58,124 nucleotides of DNA, from assembly GCA_937991435.1 (NCBI GenBank), contig CALKPY010000061.1:1-58124 (forward strand), read 5' to 3'. The stretch is from an uncultured Acidimicrobiales bacterium. GTDB taxonomy: Bacteria; Actinomycetota; Acidimicrobiia; Acidimicrobiales; UBA10347. Position 1 is the stretch's first letter, and every line of letters begins with the position of its first letter. Below the pieces are notes generated by a model. The model had not been told where the DNA came from. It worked only from the letters and a program-made list of their open reading frames with translations, and did no database searches. Below, piece by piece: positions 52,487-58,124 of this stretch. The translations under genes were made by a program, and so were the position numbers.

Positions 52487-54606
52487 TGGCGAAAGTCACG
52501 AAGAAAGGCCCTTACGGTCAGCCCATCGAATCCTTGGTTGGGTCAGCCGGCACTACCCCTGTCAATGTGGAATCGCTCGACACGACATTCGGCGAAGAGA
52601 ACGGTAGCGACGGCGAACTGTGGATGTTCTACGACCGGATACCTGAAGCGTTCTGGTTTGTTCAATTCGTGGGTCGGAACATGCGCAACTTGCGTTTGTT
52701 CGCAGGGGCCAGGTCTGTAGGCACTGCTGACCCGGTACCGCTCGGAAGACCTGTTGACGTTGACGTTGATGGCAACGAAGAACCTATCGCTGGCGGCGAA
52801 TCCGATGATGACGGTGGGTCCATGGTCGAAACGCGGGCTGACGGAAAGCGGATCGTTTACGAATCCAAGGCCGAGATGCGGGCTGTTGAGCTGCTGGCGA
52901 TGATCGACAATTTGCCGGCTTTGGCGCAACGATCCGCCGAGTTGGGCGTGGTCACTGGCCGCGGTTATCTGGTGGGTCATGTCGAAGTTGTCGATGACCC
53001 AATTGAGTATGACGACGCGACAGAATCGAAAATGCAAGGCGGGGTATCCGCTTACCCGACGCTCGAATTATTGGAACGCGAAGAGCGGATAAGTGACAGC
53101 GATGACATAGACGAGTTGACCGACATCGTTAGGTGGGATGTGTATTCCACCCGTGACCTGAAGGCGACCAAGGGCAAAGACGGCAAAAAACCGCAATGGC
53201 GGCTCGGTGACGAAGATTTGCACCCGAACACGTATGTGTTCCCAATGATCGACCGTCACCCGAACGAGTACCGCAAAGCCAAGTCGGCATTCATGGCAGC
53301 TCGTGATGCGTTGCGCCGGATTTGCCGTTATCAGGCCGCCCAAAAGGCTATGGCGGATTCTCGGTTGGCGATGCGCGGCCTGTTCCTGATCGCTTCCGAT
53401 TGGGAGATCCCCGCGCCCGCAGGTTGGGATTCAACCAAGCAAGGGGAATGGAAGTTCGAAGAGTATTTGCACCAAGCGATGATCGCGCCGTTGTCGAATC
53501 CGGGCACGTCAACAGCTGTTGCGCCGCTCACTGTTTCTGTGCCTTACGAGTTCTTGAAAGACGGTTGGGCATTCATCGACTTCTTCACATCGTTCGACGA
53601 TCAGCTGTGCAAACTGATCGACCAAGACCTTGGCCGAATAGCGATCGCATGGGATGCGCCTACGCCGTTGGTGACATCTGATGGTTTGACTGACACGAAC
53701 CATTGGAATCTTTGGGCGATTCAAGAATCCGCTGATGTGACGACGTGGCGCCCGCTCGGTTCGATGTTCGCTGAAACGGTGCAGCGGTACATCTGCCACC
53801 AGTTGGCGATCGAAGGGTATGACCCGGCTTCGTTCGCTCACATTTGCGTTCATGCCGATACGTCGGAAATCATGTCGAAAGCGAACCGAGTCGAAGAGTC
53901 GTGCACGTTGTATGACAAGGGTTTGTTGACGGGCGAATCGACTGTTTCAGAATCCGGGTTTTCTGTGGACCAGATGCCGTCGAAAGCCGAACGTGACGCT
54001 CAGTTCTTGCGGCAGGTTGCGTTGCGGACTGCCGATGGCGAGTTGCAAGACAAGGTGTTGCGTGCGCTCGGGTTCCTTGACGCTGACGGCAATGTGGTCT
54101 TCGGTGGTGCTGGCGCCGACGGTGTGGCTGCTATCGGCGCCGTGGACGATTCCGATTCTGTTGAACTTGGTTCGGGCGAAGGTCCACCCGACGTGCCATC
54201 AGGGTTACGCGCGGCCGGCGTGGCTGACACTGCCGATCTGGTAACTGTCGCGTTGGTCGAGTCGGCAGCGACGGAACTGGTGCGTTCGGTTGGCAATTTC
54301 TTGCGGCATCGTCTACCTAAAGACATGAGGGCCGAGGTCGACAAGTTGGAACCTTGGCAGGTAGCGCCGGTGGTTGGCCAATTAGAGACAGCTCAGATAT
54401 TGGACGCGCAACCGGGCGATGTTGAGGCGATGTTCAAGCGGGCCACGTTCCGGTTGCAATCGCATTTGCTGGGGCAGGGTGTTGATCCTGCGCCGTTTGA
54501 GCGGCACGTAGTGAAGGCGTCGATGTCGCGGCTGTTCGATGATCTTGGCGGCGCTCCGGTGCTGAACCCGACCGATACTTTGGATTTGGTTTTGGCCCAC
54601 GGGTAG
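52486..54606 (+). CDS. Portal protein
   Basis: A 706-residue protein. YDRIPEAFWFVQFVGRNMRN near the N-terminus, ELGVVTGRGYLVGH, SKAEMRAVELLAMID, AIQESADVTTWRP and AERDAQFLRQVALRTADGEL fit the portal family of actinophage siphoviruses. The portal ring is the channel for DNA. The C-terminal ~150 residues are an acidic/helical extension. It is followed by an exonuclease and the MuF protein, so the usual portal-MuF pair is interrupted by one gene and an RNA region. Confidence 0.85.
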   Translation: MAKVTKKGPYGQPIESLVGSAGTTPVNVESLDTTFGEENGSDGELWMFYDRIPEAFWFVQFVGRNMRNLRLFAGARSVGTADPVPLGRPVDVDVDGNEEPIAGGESDDDGGSMVETRADGKRIVYESKAEMRAVELLAMIDNLPALAQRSAELGVVTGRGYLVGHVEVVDDPIEYDDATESKMQGGVSAYPTLELLEREERISDSDDIDELTDIVRWDVYSTRDLKATKGKDGKKPQWRLGDEDLHPNTYVFPMIDRHPNEYRKAKSAFMAARDALRRICRYQAAQKAMADSRLAMRGLFLIASDWEIPAPAGWDSTKQGEWKFEEYLHQAMIAPLSNPGTSTAVAPLTVSVPYEFLKDGWAFIDFFTSFDDQLCKLIDQDLGRIAIAWDAPTPLVTSDGLTDTNHWNLWAIQESADVTTWRPLGSMFAETVQRYICHQLAIEGYDPASFAHICVHADTSEIMSKANRVEESCTLYDKGLLTGESTVSESGFSVDQMPSKAERDAQFLRQVALRTADGELQDKVLRALGFLDADGNVVFGGAGADGVAAIGAVDDSDSVELGSGEGPPDVPSGLRAAGVADTADLVTVALVESAATELVRSVGNFLRHRLPKDMRAEVDKLEPWQVAPVVGQLETAQILDAQPGDVEAMFKRATFRLQSHLLGQGVDPAPFERHVVKASMSRLFDDLGGAPVLNPTDTLDLVLAHG

Positions 54607-54663
54607 GGTGGGCGCTTGACACCCGGTTGGGTGTCTCGCTTATTGAATTGCAGGAGCCAGACA

Positions 54664-55209
54664 ATGCAAGAAAAAGACCGCCCATTGCTGTGTTGGTTGG
54701 ATCTCGAAACATCGGGATTAGATCACACGACAGATGCCATTTTAGAAGTAGCCGTATCTGTCACTGATTGGGATGGACAGTTGACATACGACCCCGGCAT
54801 GGTCAGTGCCGTCGCCAAGTTTCCGAACACGACGAAGTTCGATCCCGTAGTCAAATCCATGCACACGGCCAACGGCCTTTTCAACGACATCGCAGATCAT
54901 GGTCAAGCGTTGTCAGATATTGACGCTGCGTTGGCTGATCACATTTCAGATTTCGGTCGGCAGCGACACGAACTCTGGTTGGCAGGTTCGGGTGTAGCTC
55001 AGTTCGACATCCACTGGTTGCGTGCTCAGATGCCACTCACATCTGCTTCGGTGCACCACTACGTCACGTTGGATGTAGGCCATTTACGTCGGGCGCTAAG
55101 GCTTGCAGGCGAAACGTTGCCATTGCCAGTGGTATCAGAGCATCGGGCCGGTTCTGATGTGCGCATCGCGCAAGATTTCTGGCGATGGTGGCTGAATAGC
55201 CGCTGGTAA
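54664..55209 (+). CDS. Oligoribonuclease-like DEDDh exonuclease
   Basis: A 181-residue protein. ATG 54664 is chosen because CAGGAG lies nine bases upstream. WLDLETSGLDHTTDAILEVA is motif ExoI (D-x-E); WLAGSGVAQFDIHWLRAQMP is ExoII; HHYVTLDVGHLRRAL and EHRAGSDVRIA contain ExoIII (H, D). The order and the YVTLDV stretch are closer to oligoribonuclease than to DnaQ. It may degrade short RNAs to nucleotides during infection. Its place between portal and MuF is unusual. Confidence 0.85.
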   Translation: MQEKDRPLLCWLDLETSGLDHTTDAILEVAVSVTDWDGQLTYDPGMVSAVAKFPNTTKFDPVVKSMHTANGLFNDIADHGQALSDIDAALADHISDFGRQRHELWLAGSGVAQFDIHWLRAQMPLTSASVHHYVTLDVGHLRRALRLAGETLPLPVVSEHRAGSDVRIAQDFWRWWLNSRW

Positions 55210-55236
55210 CGACCGTCCCAAAGGGGTAGTGTTTCT

Positions 55237-55300
55237 AGTTGCAACCCTGTCCGTTCCACGAAAACGGGTCGATGTTGCGACAATCAGGGTTCCGGCAACT
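55237..55300 (+). ncRNA. Structured RNA, three-way junction
   Basis: AGTTGC+AACCCTG (55237-55249) pairs with CAGGGTT (55285-55291) and, across a 3-base bulge, GCAACT (55295-55300), a 13-bp closing helix. Inside are CCGTT/AACGG (55251-55267) and GTCG/CGAC (55268-55281). Another hairpin (GGTCGA/TCGACC, 55324-55344) and a terminator follow, so this looks like a stand-alone small RNA or a protected 3' end. The 424-bp region 55210-55633 holds no convincing gene. Confidence 0.6.
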
Positions 55301-55352
55301 GTCAAAGATGAAGCTGGATCCACGGTCGAGGTATCCTTTCGACCCGCATCAA

Positions 55353-55377
55353 GTCGGAGTTAGCGCTCCGGCTTTTT
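55353..55377 (+). terminator. Rho-independent terminator
   Basis: GTCGGAG (55353-55359) and CTCCGGC (55366-55372) form a 7-bp stem with one G-U pair, followed by TTTTT. It ends transcription of the portal/exonuclease unit or of the small RNA at 55237. Confidence 0.75.
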
Positions 55378-55574
55378 GCGTTACCGGCCAGAGCCTTGAT
55401 CTCATCAGTGCCAGACGCTTGGCCGACTATCACCGCCGACGCATCGCTGATTTGCAGGTGGTATGGTTTCTGTGGGCGGTGGATCGAAGGTCCGAGGCTT
55501 ATGCGGCCCACACCAAACGGGCACCTAATCCGGTTAGGGAGATCCACTGTCCGCCAATCGACCCACCATCGTCG

Positions 55575-55612
55575 ACCCCGGCACTGTTCCCCCCTTCAAA
55601 CAGTGCCGGGGT
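55575..55612 (+). promoter_or_regulatory. Long perfect hairpin upstream of the MuF-toxin gene
   Basis: ACCCCGGCACTGTT (55575-55588) and AACAGTGCCGGGGT (55599-55612) are perfect 14-bp complements around a 10-base loop, 21 bases before the GTG start at 55634. There is no T-tract, so it may insulate, attenuate or bind a regulator of the toxin-fusion gene. Confidence 0.65.
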
Positions 55613-55633
55613 CTGCCATTACGATGAGCTGCT

Positions 55634-58124
55634 GTGCGCAGCGTCAACGAACACATCGCAACCCACCTATGGCGCACAGCGCACCGCGAAGCCACAATGT
55701 GGCAACTGCTGGTATGGGCAATGTCGCACGCCATGGATCTTGCAGTCACCGAATCTTTAGAAGTGGACCCGCTCACAAGGGCGCTCACCGCTGGCGGGTT
55801 CGATGGCATGTCACCGGAACAGATCGCCGATCGGCTCGCAGCGTCTTACAACGACTCAGGAGCGGACGAGTTCTGGTCTGAGTTCGTAGACACCACATTC
55901 ACAACGCAGCTCGAGCAATTCGCGGTTGACGCCACAGGAGACACGTTGCATGACGCCGGCGTGATACCCCGAATCAATTACGAACTCTACGACGAACGAA
56001 CAATCAACCACATCCAAGAAGCGCCCAACCGGATCAGAGGTAACCCACGGGAGATTTGGGAAAAGTATCTTCAGCCCGAATTGGTCGACGGGATCACCGC
56101 AGGCGAATCGATTCCCGATCTCGCTGACCGGATCCGGGTCGGTGTACCTGAAACCTATGCGGGTCGAGCGAAAACGATCGCGAGAACAGAGACGATCTCG
56201 GCGACCAACAGCGCTGCGAATAGCGTCGGGATCGAGTTCGGACTTGGAACCAAAGTTTGGTTAGCGACAGAAGACTCGCGAACACGGCAATGGCATATGG
56301 ACAGGCACGGCATGTTCGCAGATAACGACGGGCTTTTCGATGGGCTCGACGGGACCGAGCTTGCTTACCCTGGCGACCCCGCGGGCACGGCCGCTGATGT
56401 CATCAATTGCAGGTGCACGATTCTGTGGGTCCCTGATCGTGATGGGGCGACTGGCGGCGGCGTCTTAGCCGAAATCGGGTCGGCACCCCTGATTTCGGAT
56501 TCGTTGTTCGATGCTGTTGATGCTTGGGTCGAAGCTCAAACATTGTTGGCGTTGACCGACGCTGGCCGCGACATCGGCGGTTGGTTGCGTGGGCCGTCTG
56601 TGATCCGAACGGTCGCAGATTTGTTGCCCGCAGGTTCGCCGATCCCATTCGGGTCGACGGTTGACGAGATCCGCGAAAGGGTGTCGAGATGGCGGGTCGC
56701 AGCCGGCGAACCAGCGGGCCCGAATGGGCCTGTGCCCGAGTCGTTGTACTTGGATTTGCCGACGGTGTGTTCGTCTGCTTGCGATGTTGCAGGTGAGGGG
56801 TTGCCAACCCCGAAGGTGACACGAACTGTGATGGACCTGCCGCTTGATGAGTGGTTAGATCGCGAGACTCGTGACAGGGCTTCATCGTTAGATGACCTCG
56901 AGCGGTGGGCTGGCGGGCGGCTTGATTATGACGTTGATTTCGAGTCCGTGTTTGAGCTTGATCTTGATGGTGGGGCCGTTCCGCGGGTAGCGGTCGATTT
57001 GCTGCAATCCGGGTACGAAGGCTACAAGACGGGGTTTTATCGTGAGATGAATGCTGTTCTGCGTGCCGATGACTATGTGGGCCCATTGAACCCGGCAGAT
57101 TTCAGGTGGAACCAGAAGGCGGTCGATGACATCGCTGACCATTTCGTGCGCGGCATCGATGGTGAAGCCGTGAACGGCGAAGCGGTCGAGTTCCTTGGCG
57201 ACATCACAGGTGGCGGGGTGAGGCAAGATCGGGTGGCGTTGGCGATGCTCACCGATTCTGTTACTGATCGCAGAGCTGGCGACATCATCGCCGATGCGTG
57301 GGAAGACCGGACTGACATAGGCCACATTATCGAAAAGGCCACATCGCACGAGTCCGCAGCCGAGTCGTTGACGGACCTATTGCGCGATCTAGATGGCCAA
57401 GATTTCGGCCGATCCTTTTCGGGGTTCACCGCGACCGATTCGATCGTCGGGTTGGAATCTGATGTGAGTCACCTGTTGGATATTTGGATCAAGAAACACG
57501 ATCGCCAACTTTTCGGTGAAATCAAGAGCCTTGATGTTGACGAGAAAGCGCGCCGGTTCCTTGACTCTGATCCCGAGTTGGTTGACGAAATCGGTTGGGA
57601 GTCTGCGGATATAAGCGACGGCAATCGGGTACTAGAGATGATCGAAGAGGCCATCGCGAATGAGCCGGATTCCCTCATGGACGCTTTCGAAGAACTTTTC
57701 GACGACGACGAAATCGGCGAAACATTCGCTCTGATCAACAGGCTGGCTAATGGGCCGGATGCGTCCTTGGGCACGTTGGGCGAAATCGTGGACGAACATC
57801 TAGAAACGTTTATGAGGGGCCAAGACCAACGGCCTGAATGGGACTCGGTTTTAGACGTTGGCATGAAAGGCGGGCTATTCGAAGAAGCATTCGAATACCA
57901 CTACGGCAACGGGGCCGATGCGTTCCGCATGTTCGTTGACGAAGTTTGGCCAGCTGACGGTGGCCAAACGAGACTGGCCCGATATTTGGGTGTCGAATAT
58001 CAGTCCCGGGTGTTCGATTGGTTCTTGGCAGGCGATCACGACCTGGCTGGCCTTTACACGGGCGTTGGCGACGAGCCGATGATTCTGTGGCGGGGTTTTG
58101 ACGCCGAAGCCGGCTTCGGCGTCG
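55634..58124 (+). CDS. MuF minor head protein / ADP-ribosyltransferase fusion, N-terminal part (continues at position 21)
   Basis: Begins at GTG 55634; an in-frame TGA at 55625 excludes an earlier start. Residues ~170-270 hold the MuF/gp7 head-protein motif: ARTETISATNSAAN, WLATEDSRTRQWHMDRHG, LAYPGDPAGTAADVINCRCT. A long region of unknown fold follows (~270-810), acidic and helical, including GYKTGFYREMNAVLR, which recalls the N-terminal helix of VIP2-type ADP-ribosyltransferases. The arginine strand MILWRGFDAEAG (R820) begins the catalytic domain finished at 21-1135. MuF proteins sit at the portal inside the head. Confidence 0.9.
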   Translation, partial: MRSVNEHIATHLWRTAHREATMWQLLVWAMSHAMDLAVTESLEVDPLTRALTAGGFDGMSPEQIADRLAASYNDSGADEFWSEFVDTTFTTQLEQFAVDATGDTLHDAGVIPRINYELYDERTINHIQEAPNRIRGNPREIWEKYLQPELVDGITAGESIPDLADRIRVGVPETYAGRAKTIARTETISATNSAANSVGIEFGLGTKVWLATEDSRTRQWHMDRHGMFADNDGLFDGLDGTELAYPGDPAGTAADVINCRCTILWVPDRDGATGGGVLAEIGSAPLISDSLFDAVDAWVEAQTLLALTDAGRDIGGWLRGPSVIRTVADLLPAGSPIPFGSTVDEIRERVSRWRVAAGEPAGPNGPVPESLYLDLPTVCSSACDVAGEGLPTPKVTRTVMDLPLDEWLDRETRDRASSLDDLERWAGGRLDYDVDFESVFELDLDGGAVPRVAVDLLQSGYEGYKTGFYREMNAVLRADDYVGPLNPADFRWNQKAVDDIADHFVRGIDGEAVNGEAVEFLGDITGGGVRQDRVALAMLTDSVTDRRAGDIIADAWEDRTDIGHIIEKATSHESAAESLTDLLRDLDGQDFGRSFSGFTATDSIVGLESDVSHLLDIWIKKHDRQLFGEIKSLDVDEKARRFLDSDPELVDEIGWESADISDGNRVLEMIEEAIANEPDSLMDAFEELFDDDEIGETFALINRLANGPDASLGTLGEIVDEHLETFMRGQDQRPEWDSVLDVGMKGGLFEEAFEYHYGNGADAFRMFVDEVWPADGGQTRLARYLGVEYQSRVFDWFLAGDHDLAGLYTGVGDEPMILWRGFDAEAGFGV
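58100..58123. repeat. 24-bp perfect palindrome at the window junction
   Basis: GACGCCGAAGCC followed by its exact complement GGCTTCGGCGTC, inside the coding region (FDAEAGFGV). The contig was opened right at this self-complementary sequence, which may reflect an assembly break at a hairpin. Confidence 0.9.
58105..58124. repeat. Terminal direct repeat (right copy)
   Basis: Identical to positions 1-20; see the left copy. Merging the two copies restores the MuF-fusion reading frame. Confidence 0.9.

Noticed and set aside
55237-55300. tRNA-like fold
   Set aside because: Closing helix and two arms resemble a cloverleaf, but the unit is only 64 bases, lacks an anticodon arm and a T-loop consensus, and the closing helix is too long.
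55239-55760. Open frame of 173 codons covering the gap before the MuF gene
   Set aside because: It runs through the terminator and the long hairpin, has no ribosome site, and its end overlaps the MuF start by 127 bases. The composition looks random after the first ~60 codons.
1-58124. Integrase, attachment site, repressor/Cro pair
   Set aside because: No tyrosine or serine recombinase motif and no divergent regulator pair was found; a temperate lifestyle is not supported by this sequence.

Overview
The window looks like one complete, circularly closed tailed-phage genome of about 58.1 kb. The first and last 20 bases are identical, and the gene cut at the right edge continues in frame at the left edge, so the unique length is about 58,104 bp. 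Every gene I can support lies on the + strand, mostly as chains of overlapping stop/start codons. A long tape-measure gene, two-frame tail chaperones, portal, MuF protein, HK97-type capsid genes and a holin/endolysin pair indicate a siphovirus. The phage encodes a WhiB-type iron-sulfur regulator, an Rpf-like lysozyme-fold protein and several small protein families typical of actinobacteriophages, so the host is very probably an actinobacterium. I see no integrase, DNA polymerase, tRNA or CRISPR array.

Layout in map order. 1-1.1 kb: C-terminal part of a MuF minor head protein fused to an ADP-ribosyltransferase-like domain. 1.1-12.2 kb: accessory operon of small proteins, including Rpf-like and small terminase genes, ending in strong RNA structures near 8.6 kb and followed by a zincin-like protein. 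12.2-17.4 kb: three DNA methyltransferases flanking the large terminase, the third containing an out-of-frame overlapping gene. 17.8-27.9 kb: capsid protease, major capsid protein behind a structured leader, a run of cysteine-rich virion proteins and a tail-tube candidate. 28-30.6 kb: a virion protein, then spanin-like, holin and endolysin genes. 30.7-42 kb: frameshifted tail chaperones, tape measure, minor tail proteins and an HNH endonuclease. 42.5-48.6 kb: replication and recombination (UvrD-like helicase, Gam-like, RecT-like, RusA-like, and a replication initiator with internal iterons). 48.7-50.6 kb: head-tail connectors. 50.6-52.1 kb: regulators (WhiB-HTH, MerR-like). 52.2-58.1 kb: membrane protein, portal, oligoribonuclease-like exonuclease, structured non-coding RNA, and the MuF-toxin gene that runs across the junction.

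The most distinctive feature is a family of five dispersed intergenic modules (near 1.5, 9.75, 14.2, 42.4 and 50.6 kb). Four are almost identical for about 75 bp. They carry a 22-bp-period direct repeat, a likely -10 box, a strong Shine-Dalgarno and the first codons of the next gene. Each starts a new gene block, so together they look like one shared promoter/operator system dividing the genome into co-regulated units. Other points of interest are four leader or 3' RNAs with long closing helices and nested hairpins (one hides the ribosome site of the major capsid gene), the virion-associated ADP-ribosyltransferase, a tandem repeat read in two frames, and the unusually high cysteine content of many virion proteins.
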